Shown: one piece after another, positions 1-5,712 of the stretch
Layout: each line of letters opens with the position of its first letter
Numbering within the stretch: position 1 is the first letter of the stretch
Origin: Legionella sp.
GTDB taxonomy: Bacteria > Pseudomonadota > Gammaproteobacteria > Legionellales > Legionellaceae
Reading direction: 5' to 3'
DNA length: 5,904 nt
Assembly (NCBI GenBank): GCA_003507515.1
Contig: DNVL01000293.1
Span: 1-5,904, forward strand
Translations under genes and position numbers: made by a program
The notes under the pieces: model-generated
What the model saw: only the letters and a program-made list of their open reading frames with translations
Told to the model about the DNA's origin: nothing
Database searches by the model: none

Positions 1-279
1 TTGCCATGCGGACCAGCGCATTGGATTAGGCGGTTGTTTGGGCGCTAGGGCATCCGTAAATGATGAAGCATAAGGTGTATAATCCCCGTGAACCACAGAC
101 GGCAGTGTTCGATAGAGCCAACTGTGTAAATTGACATGTCTTGGTCGGGTGAATGCACTGCCACTGAATTGTTCGGCGTAGAGGCCTAGGGAGCACTGTT
201 GCGGTGAATTTTGATTCATCGGCAATGCGCCAGCAATGGCTTCGCTTTGGTGGTGGTTGTTAAACCCTGATAGGTACAT
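1..279 (-). CDS. hmgA: Homogentisate 1,2-dioxygenase, N-terminal 93 codons (partial, runs off left edge)
   Basis: HmgA is a cytoplasmic Fe(II) enzyme that opens the ring of homogentisate with O2 to give 4-maleylacetoacetate, in tyrosine and phenylalanine breakdown. Losing it leads to pyomelanin pigment. I translated positions 279 to 1 by hand. The protein starts [20 protein letters not shown], followed by [36 protein letters not shown] and [10 protein letters not shown]. These match the family pattern YLSGFGNEF..., QN.PQ.C..GLYAEQLSG.AFT.PR, SWLYR and PNQLRW. The first glycine-rich motif is altered (GFNNHH in place of GFGNEF). The iron ligands lie further along and are outside the window. The ATG at 277-279 has a good AAGGAG at 286-291, six bases away. 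It lies 80 bases downstream of the 99-codon gene on the same strand, so co-transcription is possible. A weak TATGAT at 315-320 could be its own -10, but I see no matching -35. The identification is secure; the operon membership is not. Confidence 0.93.
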   Translation of the reverse strand, partial: MYLSGFNNHHQSEAIAGALPMNQNSPQQCSLGLYAEQFSGSAFTRPRHVNLHSWLYRTLPSVVHGDYTPYASSFTDALAPKQPPNPMRWSAWQ

Positions 280-359
280 GAAGCGCTCCTTGCTATAGCT
301 GACACGTTCAGGCAATCATATGCAGGCTAGGCCAGAGCCTAACCCACAAAAAAACACGA

Positions 360-659
360 TTAATCTTCTATCTTATCTGCGGCTAACCATCCTGACAAAA
401 CATCAATGATCTTTCGCGCCTGATCTTCACTGGAGATATTAAATTTTGATTTTTGCCAATATTGGTTGTTTCGTTTTTGATAGCGCCGAATGGAGTATTT
501 TTCCGGGCCAAACACTTGTTTGGCGTTATTCCATTCTTGATAGCGGTATAAAATGGTGGTCCATGCGCCTTTGGATAACACGTGTTTACCTAACTCTCTG
601 GTTTTTTCAGTCCCATCTTCGGTAAAGGCTATGGTTAAATCGTCGATCGTTTCGCTCAT
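360..659 (-). CDS. Conserved hypothetical protein, 99 aa (possible PC4-like fold)
   Basis: I cannot name a function. The protein is small, soluble and highly charged, with no signal peptide or membrane segment. Its middle is rich in aromatic residues: AWTTILYRYQEWNNAK (residues 32-47), then YSIRRYQKRNNQYWQKSKFN (55-74), then a helix-like end, SSEDQARKIIDVLSGWL. I have an impression of similar short proteins in Legionella-type gammaproteobacteria, but cannot check it. The strand-strand-strand-helix appearance, with basic and aromatic strands, loosely recalls PC4-type single-stranded nucleic-acid-binding proteins; this is inference only. The gene begins 21 bases after the DUF2845-like gene ends, on the same strand, so it is probably second in that operon. 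Its start has only a weak TTGGAC about ten bases upstream, and the preceding gene has a similar TTGGAC. The intact frame, conserved-looking sequence and tight spacing support a real gene. Confidence 0.8.
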   Translation of the reverse strand: MSETIDDLTIAFTEDGTEKTRELGKHVLSKGAWTTILYRYQEWNNAKQVFGPEKYSIRRYQKRNNQYWQKSKFNISSEDQARKIIDVLSGWLAADKIED

Positions 660-680
660 AAATAAAGTCCAATGTAAGAA

Positions 681-1256
681 TTAGTCGATGGATTGTAGTT
701 TTCCATTGATAAATGTCAAGGTAAAAGAAGGTTGATATGGATTAACTTGATAAATCCATACCTCTGGGTTTTGGCTTTTAGGGACCGGTTGGTTGATATA
801 GGTTTGATTAACCAACGAAGGGGTACCACACGCGGAATACACTTTATTGACCATGTCACCTATTTGAAGGTTAATGCCGCCACAAATCGTTGCAGCATTT
901 GTACTCGAGCCATTGATGGAGACACCGCTTATTTTGTTATCTCGGATACTGATAGTCAAACTGGTGCCAGTTGAACCACTGGGAAGAGACCAGCGTTGGT
1001 ACATATTGTTTACGCCAGGAAAGGGGCCCCCTTGGTTTAGGGTGGTATACATGAGCTGCGTTACGGGTATTTTTTCAACCACGGCCCGACTAGACGTTTG
1101 TTTGACAATGGGCTCACCGCATGCATTCAATACTTGGCTGTCTGTCATGCCCACATTGATGTAACCATGGCGTTGTGGGCAATACATTGAATCTGCTGCC
1201 AATCCAGTCAAAGGGAAGAGGAGCATGCTCAAGGTGAATAGGCTTCGCGTGTTCAT
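681..1256 (-). CDS. Secreted DUF2845-like protein with two homologous halves
   Basis: This is a predicted periplasmic or exported protein of unknown function. I chose the ATG at 1254-1256 (191 aa). The frame is open a little further, to a TTG at 1266-1268, but that TTG has no Shine-Dalgarno, whereas the ATG gives a clean signal peptide: MNTR, then SLFTLSMLLFPLTGL, with cleavage likely after LAA (about residue 21). The mature part holds two copies of one unit. Copy A has C26, then INVGMTDSQVLNACGEPIV, then QRWSLP, then LTISIRDNKISGVSI. Copy B has C125, then LQIGDMVNKVYSACGTPSLV, then VWIYQV, then LTFINGKLQSI. Each copy therefore carries a leading Cys, a second Cys in ACGxP, a Trp and a closing beta pair. 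DUF2845 proteins share the C...VG...V...CGEP signature, and the pattern resembles SmpA/BamE-like small domains. The four cysteines could form one disulfide per half (inference). It is the first gene of a likely operon with the 99-codon gene. Confidence 0.85.
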   Translation of the reverse strand: MNTRSLFTLSMLLFPLTGLAADSMYCPQRHGYINVGMTDSQVLNACGEPIVKQTSSRAVVEKIPVTQLMYTTLNQGGPFPGVNNMYQRWSLPSGSTGTSLTISIRDNKISGVSINGSSTNAATICGGINLQIGDMVNKVYSACGTPSLVNQTYINQPVPKSQNPEVWIYQVNPYQPSFTLTFINGKLQSID

Positions 1257-1287
1257 ACAGGCGTCCAATCAATGGAGGTTTCGTTTA

Positions 1288-1317
1288 AGTATAAGCCTCT
1301 TTTTCCTATCCTGCCAT
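1288..1317 (-). promoter_or_regulatory. Candidate sigma70 promoter for the DUF2845-like gene
   Basis: Read on the minus strand there is a -10 TATACT (1288-1293, five of six consensus bases) and a -35 ATGGCA (1312-1317, four of six), 18 bases apart. Transcription would start near 1281, giving a leader of about 25 bases before the ATG at 1256. This spacing favours that ATG. The -35 overlaps one arm of the inverted repeat at 1314-1345. Confidence 0.45.
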
Positions 1318-1345
1318 CACGACGCACCGTGGCAAGCCGTGATGG
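1314..1345. repeat. Inverted repeat, 8-bp perfect arms, between yggT and the DUF2845-like gene
   Basis: CCATCACG (1314-1321) and CGTGATGG (1338-1345) are perfect inverted copies separated by 16 bases. The arms are not followed by a T-run on either strand, so this is not a canonical intrinsic terminator. The left arm overlaps the proposed -35 of the next gene, so a dimeric regulator's operator is one reading. A factor-dependent end of the yggT transcript is another. Confidence 0.55.
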
Positions 1346-1354
1346 TTGAGATGC

Positions 1355-1933
1355 TTAAATGAATAATGGCGGCAGCGAGGCGCTAATAAACAAGGTGATT
1401 GCTTTTAGCAAAATGATGACAAGAAACGGGGAGAGATCAAAGCCTGAAAATGCCGGGATGTAATGACGGGCGGTCCTTAAGAGTGGTTCGGTGACGCAAT
1501 ATAACAAGTCAGAAAAAGGGGTGTTCCAGCGCGGGTTAATCCAACTCATGATGACACGGATAAGGATGGCGTAAAACAATAAATTGCAAGGTTGGATCAC
1601 CAAGTCAGCCACCGTACAGGACACTAAAAGTAACGCAGACGGAAGTCCACCAAAAAACAACCACGCAATGGCTGTAAATTTAACCAGCTCAACCATGACC
1701 AGCACACTAAAACAGGCCCAATCATACCGGCTTTTACGAGATTGATTTGACTTAAATAATGCTCTCGCAATGGGTGTGACGATAGGACTAGTGAATGCTG
1801 AAATCGTCTGACTCATCGGATGCAATGCACTGACCCGAAAAAATCGAAGCGCTAAACGAGCCCATAAGAGAAAGGTCAACAGACTAAATAATAATGTGAA
1901 TAAAAAATAACCTACCGATGCAAATCCAGACAT
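1355..1933 (-). CDS. yggT: YggT family integral membrane protein
   Basis: This is an inner-membrane protein of the YggT family. Its function is poorly defined; the family has been linked to osmotic or potassium stress tolerance and, in relatives, to membrane organisation. The 192 residues match the usual two-unit proteobacterial form. Unit one has FLLWARLALRFF (residues 21-32) followed by ISAFTSPIVTPIARAL. Unit two has FYAILIRVIMSWINPRWNTP followed by YCVTEPLLRTARHYIPAFSG and FDLSPFLVIILL, the most typical YggT block. About four to six hydrophobic stretches are visible. The ATG at 1931-1933 has AAGGA about seven bases upstream. The gene follows yggS by 74 bases. proC, which normally sits between yggS and yggT in this group, is missing, and the gap is too short to hide a remnant. 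A weak promoter (TTACAA 1984-1989, 16-base spacer, TAAGCT 1962-1967) could allow separate expression. Confidence 0.92.
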   Translation of the reverse strand: MSGFASVGYFLFTLLFSLLTFLLWARLALRFFRVSALHPMSQTISAFTSPIVTPIARALFKSNQSRKSRYDWACFSVLVMVELVKFTAIAWLFFGGLPSALLLVSCTVADLVIQPCNLLFYAILIRVIMSWINPRWNTPFSDLLYCVTEPLLRTARHYIPAFSGFDLSPFLVIILLKAITLFISASLPPLFI

Positions 1934-1961
1934 AATCTTATCCTTTAAAAATGGAGTGCAC

Positions 1962-1989
1962 AGCTTACCCTAACTGGGTTTATTTGTAA
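1962..1989 (-). promoter_or_regulatory. Weak candidate promoter for yggT
   Basis: On the minus strand TTACAA (1984-1989) and TAAGCT (1962-1967) each match four of six consensus bases, with a 16-base spacer. The predicted start near 1955 would leave a leader of about 22 bases. The match is weak, and read-through from yggS is equally likely. Confidence 0.22.
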
Positions 1990-2007
1990 CGTGAACTTTC
2001 ATTTGTC

Positions 2008-2691
2008 TCAGGTTCTGCTTCCAAAAATAGCGCGCCCTATGCGGATCATAGTGCTTCCTGCCCGAATAGCAGCCGGAAAATCATCCGACATGCCCATAGA
2101 CAATGTAGATAACGTCAAGCCAAACTGGCTGTTGATGGTGTGTAATAATGCCCTAGCCCTTAAAAAAGAGTGGTATTGTTCCTTTTCATCATGCAAAGGT
2201 TTGGGGATCACCATGAAGCCTCGCAATGTTACCTTGGGTAACTGAATGATTTTTGCAACGAGTTCCGGCACGTCAACCGTTGATACGCCCGATTTTGTGG
2301 GTTCATCGTCCAAATTGATCTGAATGCATATATTCAAAGGTTCCATGCCATCAGGTCTCGCATCATTCAGCGATTGAGCTGTCTTTATTTGACATACGCC
2401 ATGAACCCACGAGAAATGTATTGCAATGGCCGCGGCCTTATTTCGTTGGACGCGTCCCACAAAATGCCAGCAGATGGGAAGGTGGGGGAGCGCGTTTATT
2501 TTGACAAGCGCCTCTTGTAAATAGCTCTCACCAAACTGATCCAGGCCTGCGGCAAACGCACGCTCAATACATGGGCTGGCGTGCCCCTTGCTCACAGCCA
2601 ACAGCGTCACAGATCCCTTCTGACGGTGATAGCTCGCCTCAAGCTCATGAATAACACCTTGCAGCGAGTGGATACGTTCGGCCATTGTCAT
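2008..2691 (-). CDS. yggS: YggS/PLPBP family pyridoxal phosphate homeostasis protein
   Basis: This cytoplasmic single-barrel protein binds pyridoxal 5'-phosphate and balances its supply to apo-enzymes; the family has no established catalytic activity. I take the ATG at 2689-2691 (227 aa). The frame stays open to a TTG at 2707-2709, but the ATG puts the PLP lysine at K35 (in LLAVSKGH), close to K36 of the E. coli protein. It also gives an ATGA overlap with the sdaC stop codon. Further family motifs are FGESYLQEAL, WHFVGRVQRNK, NICIQINLDDEPTKSG, LRGFMVIP, LSMGMSDDFPAAI and GSTMIRIGRAIFGSR. The last two hold the phosphate-binding residues. Small departures from the common pattern are KGHA where KTKP or KT is usual, and GVCQIKTAQSLN where a VDS..LA..L motif is usual. 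Overlap with sdaC implies translational coupling; yggT follows after 74 bases. Confidence 0.95.
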   Translation of the reverse strand: MTMAERIHSLQGVIHELEASYHRQKGSVTLLAVSKGHASPCIERAFAAGLDQFGESYLQEALVKINALPHLPICWHFVGRVQRNKAAAIAIHFSWVHGVCQIKTAQSLNDARPDGMEPLNICIQINLDDEPTKSGVSTVDVPELVAKIIQLPKVTLRGFMVIPKPLHDEKEQYHSFLRARALLHTINSQFGLTLSTLSMGMSDDFPAAIRAGSTMIRIGRAIFGSRT

Positions 2692-3992
2692 CCGATGAAG
2701 GCTCCCCAAAGGCCATAGACAATGGCTGAAATCGCAATCAAACCAATGATGGTGGTAAATCCATTCACCAGTGGATTGCGGTATTTTTGCAAAGCAGGCA
2801 CTTTTACAATGGCATACATGGGCATTAAAAACAGAATAATGGCAATGGCAGGCCCGCCTAATGATTCAATCATGCCTAAAATGCTTGGGTTGACGGTGGC
2901 TACCATCCAGCAGGTGAAGATCATAAATAGTTCAATGCCATGCTTGAGCGTCTGGCTGCCGATGGGCTTGGTTCGTGCTAGCAATGGCTTCCCTAGCAAG
3001 CCATGCAATCCTTCGCTTGCGCCAATGTAATGGCCTAAAAATGATTTTGATATGGCAATAAATGCCACAAAAGGCGTCACATATCGGATGAGGGGGGTAT
3101 CAAAATGGTTGGCTAAATACGATAGAATGGAAATGTTTTGCTGCTTCGCCAAGGCCAGATCATCCGGCGATAGACTGAACACGCAACTGAAGACAAAAAA
3201 CATGACCGTGCCGACCATCATGAGATGGCTGTTTCGTAAAATCCATGAACTTTTTTTATCAGCCGACTCACCAAATCGTTTTTTTTGATTCGCTGCAAAA
3301 GAAGAAATAATCGGGGTGTGGCTGAACGAAAACACCATGACAGGAATCAGCAACCAAAGGGCAGTTAGCAAACCATGGGAGCCTGTCCCGTGTGTCATCG
3401 ATGGGGTGTGATGCAAAAAGGCTGTATTCCAGTGTGGGATTAAATAAATGGATAAGAATACCAAAATGGCAATGAATGGGTACACGAGCAAACTGATGGT
3501 TTTAACAATAATCGCTTGACCAAACCGGACAATGGTCATTAATCCCATAATGAGGATGAAAGCCAATAGGGCGCGCGGGGGCGCGGGCATGTCCATTTGG
3601 TTCGTAATAAAACTATACGTGGTGTTGGTGATCGCAACACTATACATCAATAAAATAGGATAAATTGAAAAGAAGTAAAGAAATGTTAATAAATGACCTG
3701 CTCTTTGCCCGAAATGCTCGACAACCACATCTGTAAAGTCGTTTTTGTCTGACGAACCCGAAAGGACAAAACGGCACAATGCGCGATGTGAAAAATAGGT
3801 CATCGGGAATGCCAGCAGCGCCATCACAATCAAAGGCAATAGGCCATTTAATCCGGCATCAATCGGAAGAAAAAGCGTACCTGCACCAATGGCTGTTCCA
3901 TACAAGCCTAGCATCCACATGGTGTCTTGTTTTCGATCATCGATGGTTTTATCGATAGTATTTGAATCCGTGATAATGGTACCTAGGGTCAT
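2688..3992 (-). CDS. sdaC: SdaC-type serine/H+ symporter (HAAAP family)
   Basis: This inner-membrane permease is predicted to import L-serine with protons. At 434 residues it is close to E. coli SdaC (429) and nearly collinear with the sequence I recall for it. TMWMLGLYGTAIGAG (residues 24-38) is shared, as are LLAFPMTYFSHRAL, RFVLSGS, TFLYFFSIYPILLMYSVAIT, PPRALLAFILIMGLMTIVRF, PVMVFSFSHTPIISSFA, KQQNISILSYLANHFDTP, AISKSFLGHYIGASEG and NPSILGMIESLGGP. About eleven hydrophobic segments are visible. The match is much closer than to the tryptophan or tyrosine members (Mtr, TnaB, TyrP), so serine is the best substrate call; TdcC- or YhaO-like specificity remains possible. The ATG at 3990-3992 has a strong GGAGGA at 4000-4005. 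No serine deaminase gene is adjacent. It overlaps yggS by four bases. Its leader contains a stable hairpin immediately after a perfect -10 box. Confidence 0.95.
   Translation of the reverse strand: MTLGTIITDSNTIDKTIDDRKQDTMWMLGLYGTAIGAGTLFLPIDAGLNGLLPLIVMALLAFPMTYFSHRALCRFVLSGSSDKNDFTDVVVEHFGQRAGHLLTFLYFFSIYPILLMYSVAITNTTYSFITNQMDMPAPPRALLAFILIMGLMTIVRFGQAIIVKTISLLVYPFIAILVFLSIYLIPHWNTAFLHHTPSMTHGTGSHGLLTALWLLIPVMVFSFSHTPIISSFAANQKKRFGESADKKSSWILRNSHLMMVGTVMFFVFSCVFSLSPDDLALAKQQNISILSYLANHFDTPLIRYVTPFVAFIAISKSFLGHYIGASEGLHGLLGKPLLARTKPIGSQTLKHGIELFMIFTCWMVATVNPSILGMIESLGGPAIAIILFLMPMYAIVKVPALQKYRNPLVNGFTTIIGLIAISAIVYGLWGAFIG
2702..2707 (-). promoter_or_regulatory. Shine-Dalgarno GGGGAG for yggS, inside the end of sdaC
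   Basis: GGGGAG on the minus strand lies ten bases before the ATG at 2691, within the last codons of sdaC. The spacing is slightly long but usable, and it supports the ATG over the in-frame TTG at 2709, which would place this element inside the coding region. Confidence 0.5.
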
Positions 3993-3999
3993 GGTATAA

Positions 4000-4005
4000 T
4001 CCTCC
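4000..4005 (-). promoter_or_regulatory. Strong Shine-Dalgarno GGAGGA of sdaC
   Basis: GGAGGA on the minus strand is eight bases before the sdaC ATG. It begins 11 bases after the 3' arm of the leader hairpin, so the folded hairpin leaves it exposed. Confidence 0.8.
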
Positions 4006-4016
4006 GGTTACGCGAG

Positions 4017-4051
4017 CATTGTTTTCCGAAGAACCGCTCCGAAAAACAATG
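4017..4051 (-). other. 15-bp stem-loop in the sdaC leader / rph-sdaC intergenic region
   Basis: The minus-strand RNA reads CAUUGUUUUUCGGAG, loop CGGUU, then CUUCGGAAAACAAUG. It folds into 15 continuous pairs, two of them G-U. On the plus strand the same two positions would be C-A mismatches, so the structure fits RNA made in the sdaC direction. There is no following U-run (CUCGCG comes next), which argues against a standard intrinsic terminator for rph. If the TATAAT at 4061-4066 is used, the sdaC transcript would begin within a few bases of this stem, as in 5'-end stabilising hairpins. Confidence 0.7.
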
Positions 4052-4060
4052 TACTGTGCA

Positions 4061-4066
4061 ATTATA
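4061..4066 (-). promoter_or_regulatory. Candidate -10 box (TATAAT) for sdaC
   Basis: A perfect TATAAT on the minus strand sits between the rph stop and the leader hairpin, about 70 bases before the sdaC ATG. The -35 region, inside the last rph codons, is poor, so the promoter may need an activator or may be weak. Predicted transcription start is about 4054. Confidence 0.45.
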
Positions 4067-4084
4067 CTACAAACCAATAGATTT

Positions 4085-4780
4085 TTATATCTCTATGAGT
4101 TGACTGATGCCATCTTCTGCAAGAGACAACATATCATTAAATTGGTTACGATTGAAACTGCCATCTTCCGCTGTACCTTGAACCTCAATGAATTCGCCTT
4201 GTTGGTTCATGACCACATTCATGTCCGTTTCGGCCACCACATCTTCTGCATAATCCAAATCCAGCACGGGTTGTCCGCGATAGATCCCGACGGAAACGGC
4301 TGCAATGTAATTAAATGCCGGTTTTTTTCGTAATTTTTCCCGTGTAACCATCCAGTCCAAGGCGTCTTTCATTGCAACACAGGCACCTGTGATAGCAGCC
4401 GTACGTGTGCCTCCATCGGCTTGAAGAACATCACAATCCAACATGAGCGTATTTTCACCCAACGATTTTAAATCAATGCATCCACGCAGTGCGCGACCAA
4501 TCAAGCGTTGAATTTCTAAGGTTCGCCCACCTTGCTTGCCACGGCTTGCTTCACGATCATTTCGAGAATGGGTGGCTCGAGGCAACATGCCATATTCTGC
4601 TGTGATCCAGCCTTGGCCCTTTCCTTTGAGGAAACGAGGAACCCCATCTACTACAGAAGCGTTACAGAGTACGCGTGTTTGTCCAAATTCAACCAATACA
4701 GAGCCTTCTGCATGGTTTGTGTAATTTCGAGTCAGATTTATGGCTCGTAGTTGATTGGCTTCGCGTTTACTGGGGCGCAT
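4085..4780 (-). CDS. rph: Ribonuclease PH (tRNA nucleotidyltransferase)
   Basis: RNase PH trims the 3' ends of tRNA precursors by phosphorolysis, acting as a cytoplasmic ring-shaped hexamer. At 231 residues the protein is near full family length (E. coli 238). Visible motifs are [12 protein letters not shown] at the start, [52 protein letters not shown] with phosphate-binding R86, and [19 protein letters not shown] with R126. [19 protein letters not shown] carries the conserved acidic residues D180 and D186, and [10 protein letters not shown] follows. The first motif has Lys where RPSGR is usual, a minor change. The frame is intact to the end, unlike the frameshifted rph of E. coli K-12. The ATG at 4778-4780 has AAGGA eight bases upstream. 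It is divergent from the FlgJ-like gene and followed by sdaC after 92 bases, with a separate promoter likely between. Confidence 0.97.
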   Translation of the reverse strand: MRPSKREANQLRAINLTRNYTNHAEGSVLVEFGQTRVLCNASVVDGVPRFLKGKGQGWITAEYGMLPRATHSRNDREASRGKQGGRTLEIQRLIGRALRGCIDLKSLGENTLMLDCDVLQADGGTRTAAITGACVAMKDALDWMVTREKLRKKPAFNYIAAVSVGIYRGQPVLDLDYAEDVVAETDMNVVMNQQGEFIEVQGTAEDGSFNRNQFNDMLSLAEDGISQLIEI

Positions 4781-4806
4781 GATGATTATCCTTGAGAAAA
4801 GGCCCC

Positions 4807-4812
4807 AGTATA
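4807..4812 (-). promoter_or_regulatory. Candidate -10 box (TATACT) for rph
   Basis: TATACT on the minus strand matches five of six consensus bases and would start transcription near 4800, leaving a leader of about 20 bases. The -35 position falls inside the first 13-bp direct repeat and is a poor match, so I cannot define the full promoter. Confidence 0.4.
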
Positions 4813-4820
4813 AACGCTTA

Positions 4821-4851
4821 TTGAACTAAATTACACAGTTGAACTAAATTA
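4821..4851. repeat. Tandem 13-bp direct repeat upstream of rph
   Basis: TTGAACTAAATTA occurs at 4821-4833 and again at 4839-4851, exactly matching, with CACAG between (18-base period). A partial TTGAA recurs at 4866-4870. The pair lies just upstream of the proposed rph -10 and covers its -35 area. It could be a pair of regulator sites acting on rph, on the divergent gene, or both. Confidence 0.6.
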
Positions 4852-4870
4852 TGCAATTTTGCCGGTTGAA

Positions 4871-4899
4871 TTGTAGTGGATACGTGAATCAGCTATCAT
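4871..4899 (+). promoter_or_regulatory. Candidate promoter for the FlgJ-like gene
   Basis: TTGTAG (4871-4876) and TATCAT (4894-4899, five of six consensus bases) are 17 bases apart. The -35 matches only in its TTG. Predicted start is near 4906, about 20 bases before the ATG. A flagellar sigma28-type promoter was not seen. Confidence 0.38.
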
Positions 4900-4926
4900 T
4901 CGCCACTCACTATATATGCTCATGGA

Positions 4927-5712
4927 ATGATTGATGTGTTAACTAAAATAGGTGGTGTGGGTCATTTACAAAAGGTTGCATTGCAACCCAACATGAGCCC
5001 AAAAGTACCTCTCAACACAGCCCGTCAATTTGAAGCAATGGTTTTGCAAGCCACGTTGAAAAATAAATGCATTGATCAGCATTTTCTAGAAAAGCCCGCA
5101 GCATTGCCGGCTGTTATCAATGAATCACCCCCTGTTTCATCAAATGGTTCGGCGCATCTTCTAAACGCGCCAGTTGATCGTCAATCAAAGATGAATGGGA
5201 TTGAAACAAGAGGGGCGCTAGATTCGTCGCCCTTGGATGGATTTATTCAATCCGCTTGGGGCTATGCCAAGCAAGCCGCAAATCGCCTAGGCTTGGATCC
5301 TAAAATTTTGATGGCTCAGGCGGCTCTGGAAACGGGGTGGGGGCAATGGGTTGCAAAGGATTCTAGTGGCATCAGTAGCAACAATTTATTTAACATGAAG
5401 GCACATACGGGCGGAGGAGAATCTTCAGTGAACATCAATACAACGGAATACGTTGCCAATATGCCGATTAAAATGATGGCATCGTTTAAAGCCTATCCAT
5501 CCATTGAGCACAGTTTCAATGATTACGTGGCCTTGATTGAAGGCAGCCATCGCTATAAAACAGCATTGGCTAACACGCATAATCCAAAAGACTACATTGA
5601 TGCACTACATCAAGCAGGTTATGCTACGGATCCGAATTACGCTGTAAAAATATGGTCAATATACCAAGGCCATGCGTTGGATATGGCGTTGAAACGCAAT
5701 GGTTGTGTGTAG
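4927..5712 (+). CDS. flgJ: FlgJ-family glucosaminidase with reduced rod-binding domain
   Basis: FlgJ proteins cap the growing flagellar rod and cut peptidoglycan so the rod can pass. The C-terminal half (residues about 104-248) is a full glucosaminidase domain: FIQSAWGYAKQAANRLGLDP, then ILMAQAALETGWGQ with probable catalytic E135, NLFNMKA, NTTEYVANMP, FKAYPSIEHSFNDYVALI, RYKTALA and QAGYATDPNYAVKIWSIY. The N-terminal half keeps only NTARQFEAMVLQATLKNK (30-47), matching the AAQQFEALFLQMMLKSMR start of the rod-binding domain. The following MYDQQLA-type and glycine-leucine-rich part is missing, replaced by a Pro/Ser/Asn-rich linker. The length is 261 against 313 in E. coli. There is no signal peptide, as expected for a substrate of the flagellar secretion system. 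The ATG at 4927 lacks a clear Shine-Dalgarno; a GTG at 4936 is an alternative. It stands alone rather than between flgI and flgK. The family call is firm; a flagellar role is uncertain. Confidence 0.87.
   Translation: MIDVLTKIGGVGHLQKVALQPNMSPKVPLNTARQFEAMVLQATLKNKCIDQHFLEKPAALPAVINESPPVSSNGSAHLLNAPVDRQSKMNGIETRGALDSSPLDGFIQSAWGYAKQAANRLGLDPKILMAQAALETGWGQWVAKDSSGISSNNLFNMKAHTGGGESSVNINTTEYVANMPIKMMASFKAYPSIEHSFNDYVALIEGSHRYKTALANTHNPKDYIDALHQAGYATDPNYAVKIWSIYQGHALDMALKRNGCV

Noticed and set aside
324..340. Hairpin AGGCT...AGCCT between the 99-codon gene and hmgA, as a terminator
   Set aside because: Only five pairs, and the T-run lies before the stem in the direction of transcription, not after it.
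874..1164. Plus-strand open frame opposite the DUF2845-like gene
   Set aside because: It is antisense to a gene with a signal peptide and a clear internal repeat, and its product matches nothing I recognise.
1257..1268. TTG at 1266-1268 as the start of the DUF2845-like gene
   Set aside because: No Shine-Dalgarno precedes it, and the added residues MDAC would spoil an otherwise standard signal peptide.
3994..3999. Perfect TATAAT on the plus strand at the sdaC start
   Set aside because: It has no -35 match and leads only into antisense rph. It arises from the spacer between the sdaC ribosome site and its ATG.
4019..4333. Plus-strand open frame across the sdaC leader and the end of rph
   Set aside because: It is antisense to conserved RNase PH motifs and to the hairpin, with no ribosome site or recognisable product.
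4922..4930. Two-codon leader frame ATG GAA TGA overlapping the FlgJ-like start
   Set aside because: It is too short to argue for, has no ribosome site, and such overlaps occur by chance.
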